Assembly (NCBI GenBank): GCA_001788095.1
Contig: MFZX01000043.1
Span: forward strand, 1 to 43,338
Direction of reading: 5' to 3'
DNA length: 43,338 nt
Source: Candidatus Roizmanbacteria bacterium RIFCSPHIGHO2_12_FULL_37_23
GTDB taxonomy: Bacteria; Patescibacteriota; Microgenomatia; UBA1406; HO2-37-13b
Part shown: piece after piece, positions 33,574 to 40,721 of the stretch
Layout of the letters: each line of letters starts with the position of its first letter
How positions within the stretch are numbered: the stretch's first letter is position 1
The notes under the pieces: model-generated
Database searches by the model: none
What the model saw: the letters and a program-made list of their open reading frames with translations, nothing else
What the model was told of the DNA's origin: nothing
Position numbers and translations under genes: made by a program

Positions 33574-34383
33574 TTATGACAAAAGCACTCCTCCATCGAC
33601 AATGATTTGCGCGCCTGTCATGTATGAAGACATATCAGAAGCGAGAAAAAGTGCAACTTTTCCTATATCATCAGGTTCTCCCATACGATGCATCGGTATT
33701 TTTTTAAGAAACATCTCCATTAGTTGCACCGGATCTACCCCTTCGGGCATTGGTACTGCTTTTTGAAATTCTTGAACTCCTGGCGTCAATATTCCTCCTG
33801 GAGCGATAGCATTTACCCAAATTCTATGAACAGCCAGTTCAAGAGCGACATTTTTTGTAAATCCCCATACACCATGCTTCGAAGCATCATAATGAGCCAG
33901 GCCAATTGACGAAGGATGCAATGCATCAATAGATGTGATATTGATAATCTTACCTCCTCTGTCTTGTTCTATCATTTTCTCGGACACATATTTTGTACAA
34001 AGAAATACACCTTTGAGATTGATTGCTAAGACTTGTTCAAACTCTGCTAAAGTCATATTCTTAACAGGGATGTTTGGATACACGCCGGCATTGTTTACTA
34101 ATATGTCTACACCACCATAAGTAGCTACTGTTTCGCCCACCATATTTTTTACATCATCTTCCACTGAAACATCTATCTTTATTCCTTTTACGTTCCATCC
34201 CTTATTTGCCAGCTGGTTTACTGTCTCGTCTAGAGTATCTTGTGTCCGGCTTGCGACCATAACATTTGCTCCCGCCTCTGCGAGTCGATAAGAAATGCCA
34301 TAACCTATTCCAACAGCACCAGTTACAATAGCAGTTTTTCCTGAAAGATTAAGTAAGGAAAGTAGGGGTATAGGCTCTGCCAT
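33574..34383 (-). CDS. Short-chain dehydrogenase/reductase
   Basis: A 269-residue NAD(P)-dependent oxidoreductase of the classical SDR family. The cofactor loop is TGAVGIGYGIS near residue 22. NNAGVYPNI near 97, ITSIDALH with the catalytic Ser near 148, and YDASK with catalytic Tyr and Lys near 164 are present. The C-terminal GGILTPG and YMTGAQIIVDGG complete the pattern. The ATG at 34383 starts MAEPIPLLSL. The substrate cannot be deduced. The gene is followed by a terminator element and is probably monocistronic. Confidence 0.9.
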   Translation of the reverse strand: MAEPIPLLSLLNLSGKTAIVTGAVGIGYGISYRLAEAGANVMVASRTQDTLDETVNQLANKGWNVKGIKIDVSVEDDVKNMVGETVATYGGVDILVNNAGVYPNIPVKNMTLAEFEQVLAINLKGVFLCTKYVSEKMIEQDRGGKIINITSIDALHPSSIGLAHYDASKHGVWGFTKNVALELAVHRIWVNAIAPGGILTPGVQEFQKAVPMPEGVDPVQLMEMFLKKIPMHRMGEPDDIGKVALFLASDMSSYMTGAQIIVDGGVLLS

Positions 34384-34427
34384 ATATAAGGTTATAGTCT
34401 TACAGAAACCTGATGTCAATAGAAAAA

Positions 34428-34961
34428 TTATTCTCCTGTTTGTCCGCTAGAAGTTGATTCTGAATCAGACGCTGCTTTGGTAGGAGTTGCAGTTGGTTTC
34501 TCCTCCTCTTTTGATTGCTGACCACCGATGATTATTACTACATCAACACTTTCGTCCTCGCTAAGTTCTTCAACATCAATAGTTCCATATGTATCAGATA
34601 ATGTTTCCTTAAGAAGTTCTATAAATCCATCTGGTACATTTGCTTTTTTTTGTATGATAGTGTTTTTATAATCATAATTATCTGCATTTCCAGTACTATC
34701 AACAGTGAAACCAGCATCTTTAAGCTCTCCTTCGAGCTTCCCTGCTAAACCAACAGTTCCACTTCCATTAAGAACTTTTATAGAAAAATCGCTCTTTTCA
34801 AACGCTGGTTCTTCTGTGGGTTGCGGAGCTTGAGTAACAAAAGTTTCTTCAACAGTTTTTTCACTCTGACTCTCTTGATTTGACCGATTCATAAAAAACC
34901 AAGCGCCCGCACCAATTGCGAGTAAGATAGCGACAGCAACAATGATAATTTTTTTATTCAT
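34428..34961 (-). CDS. Anchored LytR_C-domain protein
   Basis: A 177-residue protein with an N-terminal membrane helix (IIIVAVAILLAIGAGAWFF) and one LytR C-terminal domain (PF13399-like, about residues 60-150): FSIKVLNGSGTVGLAGKLEGELKDAGFTVDSTGNAD, given by position 58-94, and the later TIIQKK and VVIIIGG strands. The domain occurs at the end of LytR-CpsA-Psr proteins; here it stands alone. The tail is Ser/Thr/Glu-rich. A TACAAT box (34974-34969) ends 7 nt before the ATG. Cell-envelope role is assumed. Confidence 0.85.
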   Translation of the reverse strand: MNKKIIIVAVAILLAIGAGAWFFMNRSNQESQSEKTVEETFVTQAPQPTEEPAFEKSDFSIKVLNGSGTVGLAGKLEGELKDAGFTVDSTGNADNYDYKNTIIQKKANVPDGFIELLKETLSDTYGTIDVEELSEDESVDVVIIIGGQQSKEEEKPTATPTKAASDSESTSSGQTGE

Positions 34962-34968
34962 GGTGTAT

Positions 34969-34974
34969 ATTGTA
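34969..34974 (-). promoter_or_regulatory. -10 box, leaderless start at 34961
   Basis: TACAAT on the minus strand ends 7 nt before ATG 34961. A separate TACAAT at 35005-35010 on the plus strand precedes the gene at 35023 by 12 nt. Confidence 0.5.
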
Positions 34975-35022
34975 CAATATTTTTAAGCTTATAGTTATGT
35001 ATTTTACAATACCTCCTATTTC

Positions 35023-35355
35023 ATGACAATTACAAAAATGGCGCGAATCGTTACAGTAATTTATATTATTTTTATTAGCTTATTTGCACTTGATATCTTC
35101 GATGCAGGATATGATCCGTTAGAGCTTATTGTCGGCCTATTTATGCATCTTATTCCCTCATTTATATTTATCGCGATAGCAATTATCGCATGGAAAAAAG
35201 AAAGACTTGGAGGATTGCTTTTTATTTTAGCCAGCCTGGTAACTGTTGTGTTATTCAATACTTATAAAAGTTTTGGGTCGTTTTTACTCGTATCACTTCC
35301 TCTCATAATAATCGGCGGACTATTTTTAAGCTCAAGAATGCGAAAGTTTCACTGA
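35023..35355 (+). CDS. Small four-helix membrane protein
   Basis: A 110-residue protein with about four hydrophobic helices and a short basic tail (SSRMRKFH). Helix starts: ARIVTVIYIIFISLFAL, LIVGLFMHLIPSFIFIAIAII, LGGLLFILASLVTVVLF and FLLVSLPLIIIGGLFL. No family can be named with certainty. The cytoplasmic KKERLGG turn between helices is common in DUF membrane families. It is divergent from the LytR_C gene. Confidence 0.7.
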   Translation: MTITKMARIVTVIYIIFISLFALDIFDAGYDPLELIVGLFMHLIPSFIFIAIAIIAWKKERLGGLLFILASLVTVVLFNTYKSFGSFLLVSLPLIIIGGLFLSSRMRKFH

Positions 35356-35385
35356 AGATTTTTATTTACGAGAGATAAGCCGTAG

Positions 35386-35847
35386 TCATAAATCTAACAC
35401 TTTAAACTGCTCTTTTGGCCAAAGTTCTGTATTAAAAAATTTGATTTTCTTCGGAGTTATTTTATAGATTGTCGATACTCCAGCATCTAGAAATTTTTTA
35501 GGGTCAACTAATTGTTCACCCTTACTTCCTGCTATCAATTTATTCCACATTTTAAACATCCATTCCAACTTAGAAATTATATGAACTGGTTGAGCCGTAC
35601 CATTTATTTGCAGACCTTTTTGTGGCTCGTAAATCGATTGATAAGAATCGGCTATAGCAATAGCAACTTTATTATTTATAGCTAATGCTTGACAATGCTC
35701 GCGCCAACTTTTGCTCAAAAAATAAAGGTTTAAATTAGCATCATGGACATAATACACATTCGCTATCCAAGGATATTCTCCATAAGTTGCTACTGACATC
35801 AGTTTTTGTGTAGAGAGATATTTATTGATTTCCTGTTTAAGATTCAT
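35386..35847 (-). CDS. Pyridoxamine 5'-phosphate oxidase-family flavin protein
   Basis: A 153-residue split-barrel protein of the PNPOx-like family: MSVATYGEYPWIANVYYVHDANLNLYFLSKSWREHCQAL, given by position 17-55, then KVAIAIADSY and LQINGTAQPV. Such proteins bind FMN, F420 or heme. The family cannot be narrowed to true pyridoxamine phosphate oxidase because its substrate residues are absent. The last strand VSTIYKITPKKIKFFN is complete. It ends the small unit begun by the gene at 35856, 8 bp apart. Confidence 0.8.
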   Translation of the reverse strand: MNLKQEINKYLSTQKLMSVATYGEYPWIANVYYVHDANLNLYFLSKSWREHCQALAINNKVAIAIADSYQSIYEPQKGLQINGTAQPVHIISKLEWMFKMWNKLIAGSKGEQLVDPKKFLDAGVSTIYKITPKKIKFFNTELWPKEQFKVLDL

Positions 35848-35855
35848 GTTGTTTA

Positions 35856-36401
35856 TTATTCGAAAATTCCTAGATAATCAAAGTTTTTCATCTCTTTATT
35901 AAGCTTGTCGATGAAAAGACTATTATCTTCTCCAAGCATTTCCCAAATCATCATTATTGTTTGTTCCCAATCATGACCTAGTTGACCAAGAATAAATCTG
36001 AGAATAAATTCAGCTATTTCTTCATTTGATCCGTGAAAAGTAATGTTTACCTTTTCAAGATGATCAATGAAGTTGTTGACAATCTCATCTCCCGGATATG
36101 TTACCCACGCTGGAATATCTTTACCAATGCTTTCGGAAGGATATTTGGAATTTAGAGCAACTGCATCAATAATATTCTTTTCTTTTACTTGTTGTAAAAT
36201 ATCTTTTAATATATCTCTCCAATCATGTAGCGCCTTTTGCGTTCTGATTATAATAATTAGTAACTGATTTATATCAGTAGAAGTACCTAAAACTTGGGGA
36301 TATTTTTTACTTTTCCCAATTTTACTTAGTAGACTAAATGCTTCTTTATCCCACTCTGTGTAAAGTGAGTAGCGATATTGTGGAGGATAATGTATAGACA
36401 T
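35856..36401 (-). CDS. Hypothetical cytosolic helical protein
   Basis: A 181-residue, mostly helical, soluble protein (MSIHYPPQYRYSLYTEWDKE...). It has acidic and Trp-rich patches (AWVTYPGDEIVNNFIDHLEK near 112, FILRFILGQLGHDWEQTIMMIWEML near 149-173). No motif I recognise. It is 8 bp upstream of the PNPOx-like gene, so the two may act together. Confidence 0.65.
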   Translation of the reverse strand: MSIHYPPQYRYSLYTEWDKEAFSLLSKIGKSKKYPQVLGTSTDINQLLIIIIRTQKALHDWRDILKDILQQVKEKNIIDAVALNSKYPSESIGKDIPAWVTYPGDEIVNNFIDHLEKVNITFHGSNEEIAEFILRFILGQLGHDWEQTIMMIWEMLGEDNSLFIDKLNKEMKNFDYLGIFE

Positions 36402-36453
36402 AGTAATATAAAGCGGTGGGTTTTCTATTAACTGTCATTCGCTTACTCCAACA

Positions 36454-37077
36454 TTAACTTCCAACAGTATATTCATTCTGTTGAATCTCATCAAAACCAA
36501 TCTCAGAACAGTTTTGGCATTCAAATGTAAAACCATCGAGCATTGTATTTTGTCCATTATATCCTGATGTACCAAACACCCATTGATCAGAATATGCTGA
36601 TTGATCTATCTGGTACTGTTCTCGTCTTCCAGCTGGACCTCCTGGATCCCCGATTGTTGAAGTATACCGTCCTTCTGTAGTTGTTGCATGATCGTCTGGT
36701 ATAAATATCCATACAACATGATATTTATCGAGTTCATCATTTCCATCAAAATCCCAGTTCGCATAAAGGTCATTACCTACACCACCTGAGTGATTATACG
36801 CCCAATGCATATGACTAGGTCCACAGATTTCCCCAGTGTTTCTACAAATAAGTGTATCTATGTTCCCACAAAAACCTTCATTCCAATCAATCGCCCATCT
36901 ATTTGGTTCTCCTCCATATTTTGTCCACTGACAACCACCATCCGCAACACGTTCCCATCCATTACATTCATAACCACCACAAGCTTCTGATTTACATGAA
37001 TCACATCCTTGAGCATTTACACCCCCAACAAAATATAATCCTAGGAGAATTAAAAAAACCAATATTAATTTTTTCAT
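36454..37077 (-). CDS. Secreted Cys-rich protein with golvesin-like domain
   Basis: A 207-residue secreted protein. A signal peptide (KLILVFLILLGLYFVGGVNA) is followed by a Cys-rich block (QGCDSCKSEACGGYECNGWE) and a domain with DLYANWDFDGNDELDKYHVVW, IFIPDDHATTTEGRYT and YQIDQSAYSDQWVFGTSGY. The order (Tyr-rich strand, xxIP, tyrosine strand, DQ, W-x-x-G) resembles the golvesin-type extracellular domain. No catalytic pattern is evident. The ATG overlaps the preceding gene's stop by 4 bp. Confidence 0.72.
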   Translation of the reverse strand: MKKLILVFLILLGLYFVGGVNAQGCDSCKSEACGGYECNGWERVADGGCQWTKYGGEPNRWAIDWNEGFCGNIDTLICRNTGEICGPSHMHWAYNHSGGVGNDLYANWDFDGNDELDKYHVVWIFIPDDHATTTEGRYTSTIGDPGGPAGRREQYQIDQSAYSDQWVFGTSGYNGQNTMLDGFTFECQNCSEIGFDEIQQNEYTVGS

Positions 37078-37868
37078 AAGCTTAATGTATTTGAGTAACT
37101 AACAACATCTCCCCCCGGAGATAATCCGACCTGAATAAATGGATGAACTTTATCATCAAGTATGGTACTAGTATCTTCCCACCTAAAGAAGGTTCTGATT
37201 GTGTATTCATTCTCTTTTACATTGACTTTTAGCGTAAGATTGTCTAATGAAACAGGACTATATTCCTTGGCAATATTTTCTGCGATTGTTTGAAGTTTAG
37301 CCTGATTCAATGAAGCAATTTCATTGTACGTTATACGAGCTTCACCTTCTTTAAATGGTCTTGGACCATATTGTATTACTTCATTCGTTGATTCATTTAC
37401 TACATACATATGAAGGCCAACGGTATATAGTTCTAACTTAGCAGCGCTTTTATATGGATCGTCGCCGCGCATCTTATATTCAATGACGTCTGCGCTTCTT
37501 TTTGTATTTGCAAGCGTTGCAAACGTATCTATGTTTTTTATTGCATTTTGACGCTCGCTTTCAGGACGAGCTAATAGCTTATGGACCTGAGCCATTGTTT
37601 CATCTTGAAGAGCTTCTATCTTTTCAGCTGATGCTCCTGAAAATACTTTTCTTCCTCTAAACTCTTCAGTTGTTCCATGCTCAAATTCATAATCTGTTGC
37701 GGTTTTAAGATTTGATAGCAACTGCTTTGCCACAGCAACCTTTTCTTGACTGGTAGCTGGATATTCATATCCGCCCTCTTGATTTTGGGCGAACACGACT
37801 GACCCTATGACTAAACCTAGAGATAGAACTATAGCAATAAGTCCTATTGTTATTCTTCTATTTTTCAT
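37074..37868 (-). CDS. Exported protein of unknown function
   Basis: A 264-residue protein with a signal anchor (ITIGLIAIVLSLGLVIGSVVFA), a helical part (about 35-120), and a C-terminal half with PepSY-like strand pattern (NTKRSADVIEYKMRG and LTLKVNVKENEYTIRTFFRWEDT). I do not identify a family. It is translationally coupled to the secreted Cys-rich protein that follows, so the pair may form a surface unit. Confidence 0.68.
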   Translation of the reverse strand: MKNRRITIGLIAIVLSLGLVIGSVVFAQNQEGGYEYPATSQEKVAVAKQLLSNLKTATDYEFEHGTTEEFRGRKVFSGASAEKIEALQDETMAQVHKLLARPESERQNAIKNIDTFATLANTKRSADVIEYKMRGDDPYKSAAKLELYTVGLHMYVVNESTNEVIQYGPRPFKEGEARITYNEIASLNQAKLQTIAENIAKEYSPVSLDNLTLKVNVKENEYTIRTFFRWEDTSTILDDKVHPFIQVGLSPGGDVVSYSNTLSL

Positions 37869-38029
37869 AGGAAGTACATAGAACTGATAATAGCTGTAAT
37901 ATAGTACTATTTCTTACGGAAGTAAAGTATGATTTCTGTCAAAACAAAACCAATTTTTTCAGCTTATAAAAATTGAAAGAGTAGGAGTTATTCATCTGGA
38001 TATAAAATACTATAGATCAAAATACCCTC

Positions 38030-38425
38030 TTACATTTCCGACGTTTGTCCATCAAAATGCTCTTCTTTTTCGTCTGCTTTTGTGGGTTGTATCGTGTCTT
38101 TTTGATGTTCTGGGGGGGAATAAAGAGTGTAAAGTTTCAATTCGCTATTTCCAGTATTAATGACGTTGTGATGTGTTCCTGCAGGGATAATGATGGCCCA
38201 GTTATCACTCACATTGTATTCTGTCTCGCCATTATTAAGAATTACTTTAGCTCTTCCTTGCTCTATACGAATGAATTGGTCAAGCTCATGAATTTCGTTA
38301 CTAATTTCTTCACCGGGCTTGAGGTTCATTACTACGAGTTGTGTATTTCGTGCGGTATAAAGCACGCGACGATAATCTGAATTTTTGATCGTTACTTCTT
38401 CAATATTTGCCGCATACCCTTTCAT
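38030..38425 (-). CDS. Cupin-domain protein
   Basis: A 131-residue single-domain cupin. Motif 1 is MNLKPGEEISNEIHELDQFIRIEQGRAKV by position 33-61, with His and Glu metal ligands, and motif 2 is IIPAGTHHNVINTGNSELKLYTLYSPPEH near 78-106. The reaction is unknown; relatives bind a metal in the barrel. It has a leaderless-type start: TATACT (38437-38432) ends 6 nt before the ATG. The last 25 residues are an acidic tail. Confidence 0.88.
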   Translation of the reverse strand: MKGYAANIEEVTIKNSDYRRVLYTARNTQLVVMNLKPGEEISNEIHELDQFIRIEQGRAKVILNNGETEYNVSDNWAIIIPAGTHHNVINTGNSELKLYTLYSPPEHQKDTIQPTKADEKEEHFDGQTSEM

Positions 38426-38431
38426 ATATAC

Positions 38432-38437
38432 AGTATA
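38432..38437 (-). promoter_or_regulatory. -10 box, leaderless start of the cupin gene
   Basis: TATACT on the minus strand ends 6 nt before ATG 38425. Confidence 0.5.
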
Positions 38438-38452
38438 GTACTATTGCTAAAA

Positions 38453-38682
38453 TTATTTTCTGTAATAAACCCTTATCCATTCAATATTTCTGGTTAAGTC
38501 TTTTTCTTTTTCAAAGAAAATTTTATGTAATCCGATTTGAGAAAACATCTGTTCTAACTCGTTTGGCATTAATAAGGTAAATAATCAAGATTTGATTCTG
38601 GCAATCTGTTAGCTATTTTTTTAGCATAATCATCTGCTATCTCATTATATTTTTGAATTGTTCGCGACACCCGATCTTGCAT
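38453..38682 (-). pseudogene. SAM-dependent methyltransferase with internal deletion and frameshift
   Basis: Reading from ATG 38682, MQDRVSRTIQKYNEIADDYAKK... is a typical start of a class I SAM methyltransferase (Y..IAxxYAxK). It stops at TAA after YLPY. Immediately after, in another frame, comes MPNELEQMFSQIGLHKIF through NIEWIRVYYRK, which looks like the C-terminus of such enzymes. The middle, including the SAM-binding Gly motif, is missing. The two ends are near each other, so the cause is one deletion plus a frame change. Clearly non-functional as a methyltransferase. Confidence 0.7.
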
Positions 38683-38704
38683 AGTAAAATACAGTTTCTT
38701 TAGT

Positions 38705-38851
38705 TTAAAATACAAGCCTCCAGATAAATAATAAAATCAAGATTGCTGCAATAGTCCCAAGTATATTTCTAGGAATCGGTATAAAACTAAATGCGATATC
38801 AGCAAGTACTAGAAAAATTAACAGTCCGATGATGAATTCAACAAGTCCCAT
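38705..38851 (-). CDS. 48-residue membrane protein with a strong ribosome-binding site
   Basis: Encodes MGLVEFIIGLLIFLVLADIA continuing to IWRLVF and a TAA stop: two hydrophobic segments around an IPIPRN turn. The ATG at 38851 is preceded by GGGGGTGATTCTA, a strong Shine-Dalgarno, so translation is well supported. It is divergent from the YggT-like gene, whose own GGGGGGTGA lies at 38902-38910. No family recognised. Confidence 0.78.
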   Translation of the reverse strand: MGLVEFIIGLLIFLVLADIAFSFIPIPRNILGTIAAILILLFIWRLVF

Positions 38852-38878
38852 TAGAATCACCCCCAATCTCATTCATGT

Positions 38879-38910
38879 TACAATTATATAAAATTAACCG
38901 AAGGGGGGTG
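38879..38910 (+). promoter_or_regulatory. -10 box and strong Shine-Dalgarno for the YggT-like gene
   Basis: TACAAT at 38879-38884 followed by AGGGGGGTGA at about 38901-38910, six nt before the ATG at 38917. An earlier ATG (38875) lies before this site and is not the start. Confidence 0.65.
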
Positions 38911-38916
38911 AACTCT

Positions 38917-39273
38917 ATGAATCAACAACCAGCTACTACTGGAGGAACACAACCTGTAACAAAAGAAGAAAAACCATACATATTAAGCAATAAAACTGTT
39001 AATTATATTCTTGGATTAGTTGAGGCATTATTGCTTTTGCGATTTATTTTTAAACTATCAGGTGCAAATCCGGGGGCAGGCATCGTGCAATTTTTATACG
39101 ATGTCACAAATGTATTGATGGCGCCCTTTTTATTTATTTTTCCAACTTCGGCATCAGGAGGATCTATTTTTGAATGGTCGATATTAGTCGCAATGGTTAT
39201 ATACGCACTTGTGGTTTATGGAATTATAGGGATTCTTGATATAATTCGTACAGCTGATACTAACAAAACATAA
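38917..39273 (+). CDS. YggT family membrane protein
   Basis: A 118-residue protein of the YggT family (PF02325). A polar N-terminus leads to helix YILGLVEALLLLRFIFKLSGA (about residues 29-50) with the family pattern LLRFIFKLxGANPGA, then FLYDVTNVLMAPFLFIFP and a last helix FEWSILVAMVIYALVVYGIIG. The family is of unknown role, linked to membrane organisation in bacteria and plastids. The start is decided by the Shine-Dalgarno at 38902-38910. Confidence 0.88.
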   Translation: MNQQPATTGGTQPVTKEEKPYILSNKTVNYILGLVEALLLLRFIFKLSGANPGAGIVQFLYDVTNVLMAPFLFIFPTSASGGSIFEWSILVAMVIYALVVYGIIGILDIIRTADTNKT

Positions 39274-39349
39274 TCGCACAAAAATTAGATTGAATAGATG
39301 AGACAATATTATGATGCTATGATATTGTAAAATTTGTTCTATTTGTTTT

Positions 39350-39592
39350 TTATATCCATAATCTTTGCTTTTTCTCTCTTCCCCATCCTTTAATCTCTTT
39401 CTCTCGCCTTCGTCCCTCGATTAATGTTTCATACTTCTCTTTATACTTTAAAATAACCGGTCTTCTTAACTTAGTATAGTGAGCTCCTCGCTTTGAATCA
39501 TTATGTTCTTTTAGCCTTTTTTCTAAATTATTGGTACATCCGGTGTAATATGAGCTGTCTGCGCACTGAAGAATATAAACAAAATAAGACAT
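39350..39592 (-). CDS. GIY-YIG nuclease-domain protein
   Basis: An 80-residue single-domain protein with the UvrC/GIY-YIG fold. The Y-V-Y...Y-TG core appears as YFVYILQCADSSYYTGCTNN at residues 3-22, LEKRLKEHN carries the conserved Arg, and GRRREKEIKGW the later Glu. These small proteins are often mobile-like or of unknown repair role. An AACCCTCGGGGTT palindrome lies 9 nt upstream of the ATG. Confidence 0.85.
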   Translation of the reverse strand: MSYFVYILQCADSSYYTGCTNNLEKRLKEHNDSKRGAHYTKLRRPVILKYKEKYETLIEGRRREKEIKGWGREKKQRLWI

Positions 39593-39601
39593 AAGATTAA
39601 C

Positions 39602-39614
39602 AACCCTCGGGGTT
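39602..39614. repeat. Palindrome AACCCTCGGGGTT, copy 1
   Basis: AACCC/GGGTT stem, loop TCG, 9 nt upstream of the GIY-YIG gene on its strand. The flanks (TTAAC before, AGGA after) are shared with the copy at 42168-42180. Confidence 0.6.
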
Positions 39615-39649
39615 AGGACACAAAACCATTTAATCTTTATAACTATAAT

Positions 39650-40342
39650 CTAGAGAATTAAAACTTTTTGGATTTTTGCGCCGTACATTTTTCCGTTAGC
39701 TGGGTTAATCCTTCCTAATTGTGGTTCAATAGAAATTATTCCAGACAAAGGCCTATCACCAAATTGCCGATTAAGCAGAAGTCTGTGTTCCATTGGAGTT
39801 TTATCTACAGTCTGATGTTCGGGAACTTGAAAAATAGAATGTCCTACATCTTTATAAGGATCAAGTACTTCCATTCTTTTCTCTTTTGTTAAATAAATAC
39901 AGTAATCATACAGATCATTGACCGTCTTCGCTTCTTTTTCAGAAAATAATGCAGTTTTCTCAACAATTTCTTTTACATCCTTAATGATGCTTTCAAAAAA
40001 AACATTCTCTCCAACTATAACGGTATCACACCAGTTGGTCCAAATGGTTCCCATCATTGGAGTACAATCAATGAAGATGATATCGCTTTCTTTTACTCTA
40101 ATGTCTTCAGAAGGAAGATGTATTCTTCTACTAATTGGTTTCCCTGTAGCCTCTCCTGAATAGACAAGCACTGGGTACCAATATTCCTTGAAACCTCTAT
40201 CCTCTAATAGTGCGTAATATCTATCTGCAATGCTTTTTTCAGATTGACCTGGAGATATTTCCCTACTTAGTACATTGGTTGCCTCAACAGTTAATTTTTG
40301 AAGTTCATCGAATTTTTTTAGATACTCTTGATCTCGAAGCAT
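39650..40342 (-). CDS. Metallopeptidase family M24-like protein
   Basis: A 230-residue protein with the pita-bread fold of M24 (aminopeptidase P/creatinase). Metal-ligand order is seen as Asp in FIDCTPMM, Asp in CDTVIVG, His in DVGHSIFQ, and Glu in SIEPQLG. The last ligand, normally a Glu in a final strand, is replaced: AKIQKVLIL has Gln. The N-terminal creatinase domain is absent. Because one of five ligands is changed, dinuclear peptidase activity is doubtful. It follows a Nudix-like fragment whose stop is 3 bp upstream. Confidence 0.8.
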   Translation of the reverse strand: MLRDQEYLKKFDELQKLTVEATNVLSREISPGQSEKSIADRYYALLEDRGFKEYWYPVLVYSGEATGKPISRRIHLPSEDIRVKESDIIFIDCTPMMGTIWTNWCDTVIVGENVFFESIIKDVKEIVEKTALFSEKEAKTVNDLYDYCIYLTKEKRMEVLDPYKDVGHSIFQVPEHQTVDKTPMEHRLLLNRQFGDRPLSGIISIEPQLGRINPANGKMYGAKIQKVLIL

Positions 40343-40345
40343 TTA

Positions 40346-40393
40346 CTACATGATAGCACTAACACCAACTCCAACTCTAGGATATTTTTTCAC
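40346..40393 (-). pseudogene. Possible Nudix hydrolase N-terminal stub
   Basis: From GTG 40393 the frame reads (M)KKYPRVGVGVSAIM then TAG. KYPRVGVGV is what many Nudix hydrolases begin with. A TATAAT (40408-40403) lies 9 nt before. The gene would have lost everything after its first strand. Only 15 residues, so the call is tentative. Confidence 0.3.
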
Positions 40394-40414
40394 AGCTTTA
40401 GTATTATAGCTCCT

Positions 40415-40627
40415 TTAAACATCATGTCCTCTATTATTAGCAGTTAAAAAGGATATTCCTTGCTTTGAAAGTTTATCCGCTTCTAGTTCTATGAAATTAT
40501 GGGTGTAAAAATCTCCAGAAGTTCCATGAGAGTGAAATACAGCAATATCACTCTTCTTATTCACCCAAAAACCCTTTAGTTCAAGACCATCTTTAGTGAT
40601 AGTAGTTGCGAGCTGGCCACTTAACAT
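40415..40627 (-). pseudogene. Alpha/beta-hydrolase N-terminal fragment
   Basis: Encodes about 70 residues from ATG 40627 (MLSGQLATTITKDGLELKGF), then FHSHGTSGDFYTHNFIELEADKL and ISFLTANNRGHDV before TAA. The HGTSGDFYTHNF and LTANNRGHD elements match the oxyanion and second-strand region of alpha/beta hydrolases, which have about 280 residues. The nucleophile elbow and the rest are missing. An upstream frame to 40705 runs through a terminator stem-loop and is not part of the gene. Confidence 0.7.
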
Positions 40628-40674
40628 ATAGCGTGTTAAGACTATTCTATCAGGAAATAAAAAAGAAACAATCG

Positions 40675-40718
40675 AAAAAAGTGGTGTGTGAGGTTCATCA
40701 CACACGCGGTGTGTGATG
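40675..40718 (-). terminator. GTGTGTGA hairpins with T6, terminator of the DUF2975 gene
   Basis: On the minus strand a 10-bp stem (CATCACACAC CGC GTGTGTGATG) overlaps a second stem (GTGTGTGATGAACCTCACACACC), followed by ACTTTTTT. The two stems share an arm and exclude each other. It begins 3 nt after the DUF2975 stop. A near copy is at 33443-33498. Confidence 0.78.
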
Positions 40719-40721
40719 ATT

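Noticed and set aside
40627-40705. Longer start of the hydrolase fragment at 40705
   Set aside because: Again the extension is the stem-loop repeat; the HTPLF likeness to the GNAT extension comes from the repeat itself.
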